A DNA stretch of 64,000 nucleotides from Candidatus Aminicenantota bacterium (GCA_017886205.1 JAFNEO010000012.1:68482-132481), one strand, 5' to 3'. Positions 1 to 9,216 are shown, counted from the stretch's first letter. The notes: generated from the sequence alone by a model not told the origin. Numbers and translations are program-made.

Positions 1-237
1 TTGCTGTTCCCAAAGGGAAAGGTCAAAGTATTGCAGGGCCAACAAGTGATTCAAGTGCCCGCGCTGATAGCCATTGGGATGTGGATCGTTCTGCAGTTTT
101 TTAGCGGCATCGGTTCCATTGCCAACACAGCGCAGACGGGTGGCGTCGCTTACATGGCGCACATCGGCGGATTTCTGGCGGGGTTTGTGTTGACCTTTTT
201 GTTTCGTGGAAGTCGCGGGGCGCAGGCGACGGGCTGA
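1..237 (+). CDS. Rhomboid-family intramembrane serine protease, C-terminal fragment
   Basis: The reading frame is open from the first base, so this is the tail of a gene that starts outside the window; the TTG at base 1 is not a credible start. The 78 residues contain two hydrophobic segments (about 20-36 and 48-68). The second carries the motif AYMAHIGGFLAGF, which matches the last catalytic helix of rhomboid proteases, with His54 as the probable catalytic histidine (family knowledge: Ser-His dyad inside the membrane). The catalytic serine helix (GxSG) would lie upstream and is not visible. The tail after residue 70 is short and basic, as expected for a cytoplasmic end. Substrate unknown. 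Confidence 0.8.
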   Translation: MLFPKGKVKVLQGQQVIQVPALIAIGMWIVLQFFSGIGSIANTAQTGGVAYMAHIGGFLAGFVLTFLFRGSRGAQATG

Positions 238-276
238 ATCGCTACGATAGTAAAATCCAGTGATTTTCTCGTTCAA

Positions 277-420
277 GCCAGGATTCATCACATCTTTCCT
301 GGGAGACGCGGTCCGATCCGTGACGTTGGCCAGTTTCTTGAGGCCATCCTCCCTCCATGGCGGGAGTTGGAGAAGGCCCAGAAACGGCTGCTTGAGAAGA
401 TGCGGCCGGAAATCGGCTAG
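277..420 (+). pseudogene. Open frame without a start codon, possible gene remnant
   Basis: Between the rhomboid gene and the convergent aldehyde ferredoxin oxidoreductase gene, a frame stays open to a TAG at 418-420 and reads like protein at its end (WRELEKAQKRLLEKMRPEIG). It has no ATG, GTG or TTG start in frame with a ribosome binding site. It overlaps the last codons of the opposite-strand gene by a few bases. It could be the eroded C-terminus of a helical protein, or chance. I do not recognise a family. Confidence 0.2.
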
Positions 421-2372
421 AATCCCGTGATCTTCTCCGGAGGGACGAGGCCGTCGGCCGTCCAACCGTAGTGAGCGTAGTAGGCGTCGAGGATCTCCCG
501 GTAATATTCCAGGTTGACGGCCTGGCCTTTGTGCGCCCCGGCCGTGAGCGGGACGGTCAGCTTGGGCGGAACGTAGGCGTCATAAGCGCGGTCACGGCCT
601 TGGATGTTGTTGAAGTGTCGTTCCAGGTTCCAGATCCTCTCGCCGCAGGCGTTCATCGACTCCGGCGTGTACTCAAACCCTGTCAGCGCTCTGTACAGAC
701 CGAGGAAAAGGTCCGTGGTGATGGATTCGGGGAAGAAATCACATAGCCCCAATGAATCGACCAATGCCTTTCCGACTTGACCCGAGGCGACGTAGAGGGC
801 GAGTTTCTCCGCGCCTTCCAGCCCGCCCTCCTCGGCCTGGATCGTCCAGGCGTAGGTATGGTCACCCCGTCCGCGGTTGGATGTGCCGTAGGCTGTAAAC
901 ATCCCGGGAAACGCCTTTGGCTCGATGCCCGCGTAACCGAGCCCGCCGTAGGCCGTGAGGACGCAGCGGGCAATGGCCTCGAGGTCGGCCGCCGGCGCGC
1001 CGGCCCCGATCTCGGCGATGACGGCGTCGGAGTGACGGGCGAAAAGCCGGCCCGTATCGCCTCTCCTGTAGGCGATGTCTTCCAGGAACCGGATCATGCT
1101 CGGGGCGTCGCCGAATTTCGGCGCGCTGGCATAGCTCTTTAAAAGCCCTTTCTCCTCGAGATCCATGGCCCCGGCGGTTACCCCGCCGAAGCTCATCGTG
1201 TCCACTCCCAGTTCATTGCAGAGCCGGTTGAGGTGGAAGATGGCGTCGCGGTCGGTGAGGCAGCAGTTGATCCACAGGGCGATCGTCTCGAATTCGGGCC
1301 GCACTCCTTCTCCCGCATACGTACCCGACTCCACCTTGGCCGAACGCGTGCACATGACGTGCCGGCAGCGGCTGCAGACTTTGGGCTTTCCGGAGATCGC
1401 CAGGAAGGCGTCGGTACCGACTTTGGCGTAGGCGGCCGGGTCAAACCAGCCTTCGTCGAAGTTGTGCCAGGGAAGGTATCCACCCTGTTTGCCCAGGTAG
1501 CGGCCGTTAAAGGCCCGGTCGAGCCACCATGTCGTGCCCGTGGCGGGCCGGAACGAGGCCGTCCATCCGGGGTCGCCGACATGCGCCTTGACCTGCGCGT
1601 CAAGCTCCTTGCTCAGCTTCTGGAAGGCGTCGGCATCGGCATAAGTGATCTGCCGCTTCCCCAGGGCTGTGACCGCGACCAGGTTCTTCGAAGCCATGAC
1701 CGCGCCCGCCCCTCCCCGGCCGAAATTACGGTGATGGTCGCCGGTCAGGCAGGCAAAGGCGACTCCGTTCCATCCCGCCGGCCCCAGGCACATCGTCGAG
1801 GAGCCTGGATATTTTGCGGTCAGAAAGTCGGTTATGACCGAGGCCGGGCGGGCGACCTTGCGGCCGTCCACGGTTTCGAAGAGTTCATCCTCGGCCTCGA
1901 TGATCTGGACCGCGTCCTCGGTCACGAGGATGCGGACCGGGCGGTCGGCCCGGCCGTCGACGATCAGTTGGTCGAGGCCGGCCCGCTTCAACATATTAGG
2001 GAAGAGGCCTCCTGCGCTCGAATGGGTGAGGAGGCCGTGGAGCGGTTTGTGTCCCGGCACCCAGGACGCGGGCTCGGGGGAGCGGGTCATGGGGCTTATA
2101 AAAGAGCAGGAGCCGCGGCCCGCCGTGGGGATAAACGTATCGTTGGGAGCGGCCGTGCCGAGGATGAGCCTGTTCTCGGGAGCGAGCGGATCCCGGAGAG
2201 GACCGATGGGTCGAAGGTGGTCGTAGATCAGCCGGGCCTGGACGCCGCGGCCGCCCACGTAGTCGCGGCAGATGACGGGATCAGCTGGCAGGGTTCGGAC
2301 CGTGCGGTTGGTCAAATCGACAAAGGCCCAGCGGCCCGTGTAGCCGAAGAATCCGTTCCCCGAAGAGGCCAT
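417..2372 (-). CDS. Aldehyde ferredoxin oxidoreductase family protein (tungstopterin enzyme)
   Basis: Members of this family oxidise aldehydes to carboxylates, reducing ferredoxin, with a tungsten-bis-pterin and one [4Fe-4S] cluster. The 651 residues cover the full family length. The N-terminal domain starts GYTGRWAFVDLTNRTV and has the typical YVGGRGVQARLIYD and GRGSCSFISPMTRSPEP stretches. Cluster ligands are recognisable as Cys333, Cys336, Cys341 and Cys544 (DSLGLCDFF). The first three are spaced CX2CX4C, one residue longer than the CX2CX3C I know for the family. A GGGGAGCGACT sequence precedes the ATG. The gene starts 14 bases after the tricorn protease gene, so the two are probably cotranscribed. 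The physiological aldehyde cannot be read from sequence; an amino-acid-derived aldehyde would fit a peptide-fermenting cell. Confidence 0.9.
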   Translation of the reverse strand: MASSGNGFFGYTGRWAFVDLTNRTVRTLPADPVICRDYVGGRGVQARLIYDHLRPIGPLRDPLAPENRLILGTAAPNDTFIPTAGRGSCSFISPMTRSPEPASWVPGHKPLHGLLTHSSAGGLFPNMLKRAGLDQLIVDGRADRPVRILVTEDAVQIIEAEDELFETVDGRKVARPASVITDFLTAKYPGSSTMCLGPAGWNGVAFACLTGDHHRNFGRGGAGAVMASKNLVAVTALGKRQITYADADAFQKLSKELDAQVKAHVGDPGWTASFRPATGTTWWLDRAFNGRYLGKQGGYLPWHNFDEGWFDPAAYAKVGTDAFLAISGKPKVCSRCRHVMCTRSAKVESGTYAGEGVRPEFETIALWINCCLTDRDAIFHLNRLCNELGVDTMSFGGVTAGAMDLEEKGLLKSYASAPKFGDAPSMIRFLEDIAYRRGDTGRLFARHSDAVIAEIGAGAPAADLEAIARCVLTAYGGLGYAGIEPKAFPGMFTAYGTSNRGRGDHTYAWTIQAEEGGLEGAEKLALYVASGQVGKALVDSLGLCDFFPESITTDLFLGLYRALTGFEYTPESMNACGERIWNLERHFNNIQGRDRAYDAYVPPKLTVPLTAGAHKGQAVNLEYYREILDAYYAHYGWTADGLVPPEKITGF

Positions 2373-2386
2373 AGTCGCTCCCCTGA

Positions 2387-5300
2387 TTAGAGTTTTTGGT
2401 GGTAGTTCGGGTAGGCCGGCTTCTTGTGCTTGGGAGGCGGGTTCTTGGCCAGGAGGTCGAGGCAGACCTGGACGGCCTTTTCGAGCTGCGGGTCGTATCC
2501 GGCTTTCATGGAGGCCGGGTCATTCTCCACCTCAACGTCTGGGTCCACACCGTGGTTCTCGACGTCCCAGGTGCCGTTGGGGTTCCAGAATCCGCTCTGC
2601 GGCGCTCCCGTGAATCCGCCGTCCATCAGGGCGGCCGCGCCCGCCATCCCGACCAGGCCACCCCAGGTCCTCTTGCCGACGAGAGGTCCGATCCCGGCGG
2701 CGCGGAAGAGCCAGGGCATCATATCACCGCCCGAGCCGGCATACTCGTTGATGATCATGACTTTGGGGCCGTAGATCGAGCCGACCGGCGTGATGTAGTC
2801 GGCGCCGTCGCGGGCCGCGAAGTAGCCCATCAGCGGCCGCCGCATGTAGTCGATGATGTAGTCGGCGATCAGGCCGCCGCCGTTAAAGCGCTCATCGATA
2901 ACCGCGCCGTCCTTCCCGATCTGGGCGAAGTAGTAGCGGTTGAAGTTGCTGAATCCCCCTTGGCCGGTGTCGGGAAGATAGACATAGGCCAGCCGGCCGT
3001 TGCTCAACTTTTCCACCTTGCGGCGGTTGTCCTCGATCCAGGCCAGATGGCGGAGTCCGGACTCATCTCCAACCGGCACGACGGTCACCTCGCGGGCGTC
3101 CTTTCCGTCGGGGTTCGGTCCGACCTTGATGGTCACCTGGCGGCCGGCCGTCGCTTCAAAAAACTTGTAGATCTCTTCCGGAGCCTTCACTTCCCGACCG
3201 CTGACGGCGATCAGATATTCGCCCTCTTTGACATTCACCCCAGGCTGGGTCAGCGGCGCCCGGAGCTCGGGGTTCCAGTTCTCGCCGTTGTAGACGCGGG
3301 CGAACCGGTAGCGGCCGTTCTCGATAGTGTAATCGGCCCCGAGCAGTCCGCCCCGCACCGTCTTGACCTCCGGCAGGTCGCCGCCCCCGACGAAGACGTG
3401 GCCGCAGGTCAGCTCCCCGAGCATCTCCTCGAACAGGTAATTCAGGTCCTGACGGCCGGCGAGGCCGTCGAGGTAGACGGAGTATTTCTTTTCTGCTGCC
3501 TTGAGGTCGAGGCCGTGGGCGCCCGGATCATAGAAGAAATCGCGCTCTATCCGCCAGACCTCGTGGACCATCTGCTTCCATTCGACCCGGGGCTCAACAT
3601 AAACCTCCATCTCGGCTGTCCGGAGCAGGCCCTTCCCGGGCTCGGCCGGGCCGGTGGTCGGGACGATCGTCCAGTTCTGTCCCGAGGCATAGAGGATCTT
3701 TTCTCCGTTGGCGGAAATAACGAAACCGTTCACATTATCCAGGAACTTCTCGAATTTTCGCTGGGCGAGGTCGAATTTATGAAGAGTCATTCCCACGCCT
3801 TGGGAATAGCGGAAGAAGAAGGCGGGGGCCTCCGGAATGTAGACCATCCCTTCCTTGCCGGCGGCCAGGTCGCGGTAGTTTTTGGCGGGAATGGGCAGGG
3901 CCAGGATCCTCTGGCCGATGTTGTCGAAATCGATGTTGACTTTTTCAGGCTCCTTGGGCTTTTCCTTGTCTTTGTCCTTCGCTTTATCGGTTGCTTTTTC
4001 GGCTTCCTTTTTTTCCTCGGTCTTCTTCTCGTCCTTCTTTTCGGCCTTTTCTTCCTCCTTGCCTTTCTCTTCATCGCTTTCCGGAGCGAGCGGCGAAGGC
4101 AGGTCCTTCCGCAGGACCATGACATAGACGCTCCGGGTGACCGGCCGGTCCATACTGGACATGTTGAGCCAGCCGGGGGTGAGGCCGACGTCCGTGCTGG
4201 CCGTGAAGAATATATACTTCCCGCTCTTGTCGAAAACGGGAAACTTGGCGTCGCTCAAGCCGTCCGTGACCTGGGTCGTCTTCCCCGTCTCGAGTGAGTA
4301 GACCATGACGACGTGCATGTGGCTCGGCAGCTGCTTGGTGTAGGTCAGCCAGCGGCTGTCGGGCGACCAGACGAAGTCCCAGACAAAGGTCGGGCTGTAG
4401 TAGTAAGTCGTATCAACTTTGACCGGGGCGGCTTTCTCGATGTCCACGTACCAGACCGTCAGGCGCTTGTCGTTATAGGCGATCTTCTTGCTGTCGGGCG
4501 ACCACATCGGCCGGTAGTAGAAGGACGGCTGCTCGGCCAGGGCGATCTTCTTCACCGGTTCCTTGCCGGCCTGGTCGATGATATGGAGGGCGTACTCGCC
4601 CGAGTCGTCCGAGAAATAGGCAATCCATTTTCCGTCCGGCGACCAGGAGGGATCGCGCTCCATGACGCCTGTCGTCCGGGTGAGGTTCCGGATGTCGCCT
4701 TTCTCAGCCGGGACGGTCAGGATCTCACCCCGCGCCTCGAAGACGGCCCTAACTCCGGTCGGCGAGATGTTGGCGTTCGCGATCTTCTGGCCGACCTTGA
4801 CATAGTGCGGACGAACCTCCGGAAAATCTCCGTTGAGGGTGACATTGAGTTTCTGGGCCTTCCCGGTGGCTAGGTCATAGAGGTTGAGCGAACCGAACTG
4901 CTCATAGACGATGGCGCCGGGACCGGCCGAGGCGGCCTTGAAGTCGAGGCCATCGTTTGGGATCACCTGGTCAACCTTCTTCGATTTGGTGTCGTAGACG
5001 AAGAGCGTCACGGGACTATTTCGGTCGGAGAGGAAGTAGACCTTATCTCCAACCCACATCGGGGTGGAATCGTTGGAGTTTTCGCGGGGGACTTTCTCGA
5101 CCTTGAGGTCAGAGAGGTTGACCAGCCAGATGGGTGTGGTCTGCCCGCCGCGGTAGCGTTTCCACGCCCTCTGCCATTGCAGCGTCGGGACATAGGCAAG
5201 GCGAGTTCCGTCCGGAGAGAAGGTTGCGTACATGCCGGACGGAAGGGGAAGCACTTCGGGAAATCCGCCTTCCAAGCCGACTGTGAAAAAGCGGGGGATG

Positions 5301-5710
5301 CCGACTCCGGCATCATCTTGTCTCGGCGACCGGAAGACGACGCGGTTCCCGTTTGGAGTCCAGCCGACCACCTGGTCCGGGCCGGGATGATAGGTCAGGC
5401 GCCTGGGGACTCCGCCGCTGGCCGGGACAAGATAGACGTCGATGTTTCCGTCGTACTCGCCGGTAAAAGCGACCAGGGTGCCGTCCGGAGAGAAAAAGGG
5501 ATCGCTTTCGGTCCCCGTTCCGGTGGTCAGCTGCTTGGCCATGCCTCCGTCCCTAGAGACCGTCCAGAGGTCGCCGGCAAAGGCGAAGACAACCTGGGTT
5601 TTGCTCAGCGTCGGCTGCTGGAGGAGCAACGGCGTATCGGCGGCGGAATACACAAAGACACTCATGGCCAGAAAGACAAAAAAAACCAGGGCGCTTCTCT
5701 GACTCATCAT
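2387..5710 (-). CDS. Tricorn protease homolog, secreted
   Basis: Tricorn is a large serine protease that processes peptides behind beta-propeller gates. Order seen (numbering from the longer frame that begins at 5752): hydrophobic signal segment, a beta-propeller region with repeated FSPDGT/WSPDGKW motifs to about 550, a Lys/Glu-rich linker (about 554-607), a second propeller, the C1 domain, a PDZ-like region, and the C2 catalytic domain. Likely catalytic residues are His785 (CGHVFV), Ser1007 (AGSGGD) and Glu1065 (VENHGV); spacings of 222 and 58 match the Thermoplasma enzyme closely. The tetrad Ser that normally precedes the His is Gly here. I place the start at one of two adjacent ATGs (5710 or 5707) because AGGAG lies 8 bases upstream and the signal peptide then begins at once (MMSQRSALVFFVFLA). 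The longer frame starting at 5752 lacks such a site. Confidence 0.92.
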   Translation of the reverse strand: MMSQRSALVFFVFLAMSVFVYSAADTPLLLQQPTLSKTQVVFAFAGDLWTVSRDGGMAKQLTTGTGTESDPFFSPDGTLVAFTGEYDGNIDVYLVPASGGVPRRLTYHPGPDQVVGWTPNGNRVVFRSPRQDDAGVGIPRFFTVGLEGGFPEVLPLPSGMYATFSPDGTRLAYVPTLQWQRAWKRYRGGQTTPIWLVNLSDLKVEKVPRENSNDSTPMWVGDKVYFLSDRNSPVTLFVYDTKSKKVDQVIPNDGLDFKAASAGPGAIVYEQFGSLNLYDLATGKAQKLNVTLNGDFPEVRPHYVKVGQKIANANISPTGVRAVFEARGEILTVPAEKGDIRNLTRTTGVMERDPSWSPDGKWIAYFSDDSGEYALHIIDQAGKEPVKKIALAEQPSFYYRPMWSPDSKKIAYNDKRLTVWYVDIEKAAPVKVDTTYYYSPTFVWDFVWSPDSRWLTYTKQLPSHMHVVMVYSLETGKTTQVTDGLSDAKFPVFDKSGKYIFFTASTDVGLTPGWLNMSSMDRPVTRSVYVMVLRKDLPSPLAPESDEEKGKEEEKAEKKDEKKTEEKKEAEKATDKAKDKDKEKPKEPEKVNIDFDNIGQRILALPIPAKNYRDLAAGKEGMVYIPEAPAFFFRYSQGVGMTLHKFDLAQRKFEKFLDNVNGFVISANGEKILYASGQNWTIVPTTGPAEPGKGLLRTAEMEVYVEPRVEWKQMVHEVWRIERDFFYDPGAHGLDLKAAEKKYSVYLDGLAGRQDLNYLFEEMLGELTCGHVFVGGGDLPEVKTVRGGLLGADYTIENGRYRFARVYNGENWNPELRAPLTQPGVNVKEGEYLIAVSGREVKAPEEIYKFFEATAGRQVTIKVGPNPDGKDAREVTVVPVGDESGLRHLAWIEDNRRKVEKLSNGRLAYVYLPDTGQGGFSNFNRYYFAQIGKDGAVIDERFNGGGLIADYIIDYMRRPLMGYFAARDGADYITPVGSIYGPKVMIINEYAGSGGDMMPWLFRAAGIGPLVGKRTWGGLVGMAGAAALMDGGFTGAPQSGFWNPNGTWDVENHGVDPDVEVENDPASMKAGYDPQLEKAVQVCLDLLAKNPPPKHKKPAYPNYHQKL

Positions 5711-5745
5711 CGAAATATCTCCTTTCTTGGCTGGGGCGATTTTCT

Positions 5746-6051
5746 CTAGCACTTCCCCCAGATATGCCGGGGGTGTTTCTTCTCGTATTCTTTGGCGGAT
5801 TCTTTGGTGATCGTGTGCCAGCGGACGCCCTTCTTGGCCCCGACGATCCCGGCCAGGGCGCAGCGGCAGAGCGTCGGGTCGACCTTCTTCCTCAGCTCGT
5901 CGAAGACCTTGTAGGGATTACGCCGGAGGAATTCCTTTTTGGTAGTGATCCCTATCTGGCCGAGCTTCGCGGCTGTGGTCGGACCGATGTTGGGAAGCGA
6001 TCTCACCGAGTCATCGGTTTTCGGGGGTCTCTTTTTTCTCGTCTTTGGCAT
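5746..6051 (-). CDS. Small helix-hairpin-helix protein (TfoX C-terminal/Cdd1-like)
   Basis: 101 residues. Residues 18-45 read RSLPNIGPTTAAKLGQIGI, the helix-hairpin-helix motif of the pathogenicity-locus (Cdd1) and TfoX C-terminal families. These are small proteins presumed to bind nucleic acid or act in protein contacts; no activity is established that I can name. The flanks are strongly basic. Two Cys lie at 61-64 (LCRC) and one at the last position. It ends just upstream of the tricorn gene on the same strand and may share its transcript. The ribosome binding site is weak (no clear AGGAG before ATG). A TATAAT on the minus strand at 6083-6078 could be its -10 box. Confidence 0.7.
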   Translation of the reverse strand: MPKTRKKRPPKTDDSVRSLPNIGPTTAAKLGQIGITTKKEFLRRNPYKVFDELRKKVDPTLCRCALAGIVGAKKGVRWHTITKESAKEYEKKHPRHIWGKC

Positions 6052-6208
6052 TTCTTGGATCTCGCCAGCCTTTTATTATTATAAACGCAACAATTTGTGA
6101 TGCGTTGTCATTGCGGGCATAATAATTATACGGATATGAATCCAGAAAGATTCTAGAAAATAGATCAAGCCCTGTCAATTCGCGAAAGACTCTATAACAA
6201 ATTGAGTT

Positions 6209-6352
6209 CCCCTCTTTAGCAAAGAGGGGTCAGGGGAGATTTTATAAAGAATAAGCAACTCCAAGTCCGTTTTATCCCTGTTTGCCTTTTCCAATCCCCC
6301 CTCGCCCCCCTTTTCCAAAGGGGGGAAGATAAAACCTCCCTTTTCTAAAGGG
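6209..6352. repeat. Cluster of three CCCCTCTT-type palindromic repeats
   Basis: The 420-base gap before the phosphatase gene holds three GC-clamped hairpins in a row. The first has arms CCCCTCTTT 6209-6217 and AAAGAGGGG 6221-6229, followed by AGGGGAGATT. The second has arms CCCCCCTTT 6305-6313 and AAAGGGGGG 6317-6325, preceded by AATCCCCCTCG. The third has arms CCCTTT 6338-6343 and AAAGGG 6347-6352. The first is the inverted orientation of the elements at 11408-11504 and 62859-62951. Such repeats are common between genes in many phyla; their role is unsettled. No gene is seen in the rest of 6052-6471. Confidence 0.75.
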
Positions 6353-6471
6353 GAATAATGAAGATGCCAAGTGCCCGCCCTCCCGTGGTTACCACACTAA
6401 ACGTCACAGAGCCTTTGCGAAATCTGCGCGCTGTTGAGTCGGGAATCCGTTGGGACTACAATGGAGAGCCG

Positions 6472-7125
6472 ATGAAATTCCAGGCGGCGGTGTTTGACCT
6501 AGACGGGACACTCCTGGATACGCTCGGTGACATCGCGGATGCCATGAACGCGGCCCTGGAACGGATGGGGTTCCCGGGCCACGAGACGACCGCCTACAGA
6601 TACCTGACGGGAGACGGTGTGCGCGCTCTGGCTGAGAGGTCACTTCCTGAACAGACAAAGGACGAGGCCACGGTGGCGGCCTGTATCCGGGAATTCCGGT
6701 CGGAGTACGCCGATCGCTGGGGAAAGAAAACCCGGCCCTATCCAGGGATCAGCAGACTGCTCACCGAGCTGGCCCAGCGCCGGATCAAGCTCAGCGTCCT
6801 GTCCAACAAGCTGGACGAGTTCACCCGCCAGGCCGTGCGGGATTTCCTTCCCGGGCTTGACTTCTCTTTCATCATCGGGGCGAAACCCGAACTTCCTCCC
6901 AAGCCCGATCCCGCCGGAGCCCTCCTGATCGCCCGCGGGCTCCGGATTCCTCCCGCTCACATCGTCTACCTCGGCGATACCGGCGTGGACATGGAGACGG
7001 CCGTCCGAGCCGGAATGTTTCCGGTGGGGGCATTGTGGGGGTTCCGGGACGAAAAAGAGCTCCGGGAGCATGGGGCCAGAGCCGTGATCGGCTCTCCGCG
7101 GGAGCTTCTTGGGTTTGTCGATTAG
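6472..7125 (+). CDS. HAD-superfamily hydrolase, phosphoglycolate phosphatase-like
   Basis: 217 residues, the usual length for Gph/PgmB-type HAD phosphatases. Motif I is VFDLDGTLLDT with nucleophile Asp9 and acid/base Asp11. Motif II is VLSNK, motif III the Lys of PPKPDP, and motif IV GDTGVDM. The helical cap between motifs I and II matches the phosphoglycolate phosphatase type. The frame is open further upstream, but I start at ATG 6472 because GGAG sits 5 bases before it and the conserved domain begins at residue 3; the upstream ATG at 6358 lies inside a repeat cluster. It probably clears phosphoglycolate or another small phosphoester in the cytoplasm. The exact substrate cannot be told from sequence. 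Confidence 0.88.
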   Translation: MKFQAAVFDLDGTLLDTLGDIADAMNAALERMGFPGHETTAYRYLTGDGVRALAERSLPEQTKDEATVAACIREFRSEYADRWGKKTRPYPGISRLLTELAQRRIKLSVLSNKLDEFTRQAVRDFLPGLDFSFIIGAKPELPPKPDPAGALLIARGLRIPPAHIVYLGDTGVDMETAVRAGMFPVGALWGFRDEKELREHGARAVIGSPRELLGFVD

Positions 7126-7326
7126 ACCCCTTTTCCCGAGGGCTGGCGGATCATCCACGACCACTCGTCCTGACTATCTTGGGGGCTGTTTCCCCCTTTT
7201 TTCAGCATCTCAGCGAGTGCGTTAGATAAAAGGTAGAAGAACGGAAGGGACGGAAAGGCAGGCGCAATTTGAACGCTATCCACCGAGCCCTGGGCAGCTT
7301 GACTCTGGTCAGGCCGGGAGATATAC

Positions 7327-8088
7327 TTGGAATCAACCGAGGTGGCCGTCACGAAATATATCAAGCTGGCTTTCCTTGGGTTCGTCTTTTTCTGCTTGGT
7401 TTCTTGTGCTCGGCAAGGCAAGCCGAATCCAGAAACAGCGGCCGTCTTTAACGCTCATCTCAGACAGGGGGCCGACTATTTGAGTCAGGGCTCATATGCA
7501 AAAGCGCTGGAGGAGTTCGGAAAGGCTCTGGCTCTGAACCCAGCCTCAACCAGGGCTCATAACTTGAGCGGACTGGCCTATTTCCGGCAAAAAGATTACC
7601 GATCGGCTGAGGATCATTTCTTGAAAGCCATAACTTTGAATCCCTCTTTTGCTTCCGCCTACAACAATCTTGGGGGCGTTTATGCAATGCAGAATCAATG
7701 GGATTCCGCTGAAAAAATGCTGAAAAAGGCTATCTCGCTTTCTCCTGATATGGTCTCTGCTTATTTCAGCCTAGGAGCTGTCCTGTTCAACATTGGCGAG
7801 GCTGAAGAAGGGACTGCCTATTTCGCCAAAGGGATCGCGCTCGACCCCGATTATCTGGAAAAGCGCAGCACGTCGGTTGTCGGCCTTTCCATGAGGGGGG
7901 CCTCCCTGTCCGAGCTGTGTTTTGCCTTTGCCAAGCTTTTTGCTGCAACTGGGAACACTGAGAGGGCGGTCGAATTCTTGAACAAGGCCAAGCAAGCAGG
8001 ATTTCATGATTGGCAGAGGATTGTTCAAGAGAGAGAATTTGAGAAGATCCGCGACGATCCTAAGGTTCGGCAATTCCTGAAGGGCTGA
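7327..8088 (+). CDS. TPR-repeat lipoprotein
   Basis: 253 residues. The N-terminus has a basic start, a hydrophobic stretch (YIKLAFLGFVFFCLVSC) and a lipobox LVSC with Cys27 as the probable lipidation site, so the mature protein should be membrane-anchored facing the periplasm. After it come at least four tetratricopeptide repeats (about residues 42-180: LSQGSYAKALEEFGKALALNP, YFRQKDYRSAEDHFLKAITLNP and so on). The start is TTG with GGGAG six bases upstream; GTG at 7342 is the alternative. TPRs hold partner proteins; no partner is visible, as the neighbours are a phosphatase and a convergent fbp. Confidence 0.85.
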   Translation: MESTEVAVTKYIKLAFLGFVFFCLVSCARQGKPNPETAAVFNAHLRQGADYLSQGSYAKALEEFGKALALNPASTRAHNLSGLAYFRQKDYRSAEDHFLKAITLNPSFASAYNNLGGVYAMQNQWDSAEKMLKKAISLSPDMVSAYFSLGAVLFNIGEAEEGTAYFAKGIALDPDYLEKRSTSVVGLSMRGASLSELCFAFAKLFAATGNTERAVEFLNKAKQAGFHDWQRIVQEREFEKIRDDPKVRQFLKG

Positions 8089-8103
8089 AGTCCGGAAAGG
8101 CAA

Positions 8104-8125
8104 TTCGGGGAGGCTCGTCCCCGAA
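8104..8125. other. Hairpin between convergent genes
   Basis: A perfect 7-bp stem (TTCGGGG 8104-8110, CCCCGAA 8119-8125) with an 8-base loop lies between the converging TPR lipoprotein and fbp genes. There is no T run on either side, so it is at best a weak or factor-dependent terminator. Confidence 0.35.
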
Positions 8126-8151
8126 GAACCGTAATCGATGTCCCCTGAACC

Positions 8152-9183
8152 TTAGCTGTCGTTCTCGCGGATGAACTCCTCGACCTTCTCTACGAGATCG
8201 CGGTTTCCTACAAAAATAGGAGTGCGCTGGTGGAGCGACTTCGGCTGGATGTCCAGTATCCGCTGCCTTCCGTCTGAGGCATAGCCCCCGGCCTGCTCGG
8301 CGATAAAAGACAGCGGGGCGCATTCGTAGAGGAGGCGCAGCTTGCCGTGGGGCTTTTTGGGGTCTCTGCGATCGGCGGGGTAATAGAAAACGCCGCCCGC
8401 CAGCAGGTTGCGATGGAAATCAGAGACGAAAGTGCCGATGTAGCGCAGCGAGAGGCCCTTTATCCCGCCTTCATGGCCCTGCAGGTATTCGGTGTAGCGC
8501 CGCACTCCCTTGCTCCAATAGATTTGGTAGCCGAGGTTGACGCTGAAATACTTCGGCGGCGTGGGGATCCGGATGTTCGGGTGGGAAAGCAGGAATTCGC
8601 CGACCGTCGAGTCGAGGGTGAAGCCATGGACGCCGTGGCCTGCGGTATAAACGAACATCGTGCTCGACCCATAGGCGATGTAACCCGAGGCCACCAAGCT
8701 GTGGCCGGGCTGAAGGAAATCCTCGAGCGTCCCCGGGCCGTCCTCGCTGATCCGCTTGTAGACGCCAAAGATGGTGCCGATGGGGACGTTGTAATCCACG
8801 TTGGAAGAGCCGTCCAGCGGGTCAAATACCAGGATGTATTTTCCCTTGGGGTACTTGTCCGGCACGGCCAGGAAATTCTCATTCTCCTCGGAAGCCATGG
8901 CGGCCACCCGGCCGGTGTGGTCGTTGAGGCGGAAAATGGTCAGGTCGGCGAAGCGGTCGAGCTTCATGACCTGCTCGCCCTGGATGTTGATGTCCTCGGT
9001 GCGGCCCAGGATCTCGGCCAGGCCCGCCCGCGTCGTCTTGCTGGCGATGACCTTGCCGGCCAGGGCGAGGTCGTAGAGTAGATTGGTCAGTACGCCGGTC
9101 GCCTCGGGGTGGTAGGTTTGTTCCTCGAGGATGTGGCGTTCGATGGTCATGATCCGGGAAGGGTCGATGGAAATCCGTGCCAT
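8152..9183 (-). CDS. fbp: Class I fructose-1,6-bisphosphatase
   Basis: Hydrolyses fructose 1,6-bisphosphate to fructose 6-phosphate in gluconeogenesis. At 343 residues it has the standard class I length. The metal and phosphate site [10 protein letters not shown] sits at 121-130, preceded by the acidic pair in ASEENE (about 98-102). The sugar-phosphate region [27 protein letters not shown] and the C-terminal [17 protein letters not shown] are also typical. AAAGGAGG lies 5 bases upstream of the ATG, and a good minus-strand promoter (TTGATA, 18-base spacer, TATATT) lies further up. The gene stands alone between convergent and same-strand neighbours. The family is often regulated by AMP, but I cannot show that here. 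Confidence 0.97.
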   Translation of the reverse strand: MARISIDPSRIMTIERHILEEQTYHPEATGVLTNLLYDLALAGKVIASKTTRAGLAEILGRTEDINIQGEQVMKLDRFADLTIFRLNDHTGRVAAMASEENENFLAVPDKYPKGKYILVFDPLDGSSNVDYNVPIGTIFGVYKRISEDGPGTLEDFLQPGHSLVASGYIAYGSSTMFVYTAGHGVHGFTLDSTVGEFLLSHPNIRIPTPPKYFSVNLGYQIYWSKGVRRYTEYLQGHEGGIKGLSLRYIGTFVSDFHRNLLAGGVFYYPADRRDPKKPHGKLRLLYECAPLSFIAEQAGGYASDGRQRILDIQPKSLHQRTPIFVGNRDLVEKVEEFIRENDS

Positions 9184-9216
9184 TTGTCCTCCTTTAGCTC
9201 ACTAGCTACACCCGAA

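Noticed and set aside
1233-4297. Long plus-strand open frames (385 and 633 codons) opposite the aldehyde ferredoxin oxidoreductase and tricorn genes
   Set aside because: They lie fully antisense to well-supported genes, have low-complexity Arg/Gly/Val-rich content and no recognisable domain; they follow from high-GC codon use on the other strand.
8104-8125. Hairpin as a bidirectional terminator between convergent genes
   Set aside because: The stem is good but no T run follows on either strand, so I list it only as a hairpin.
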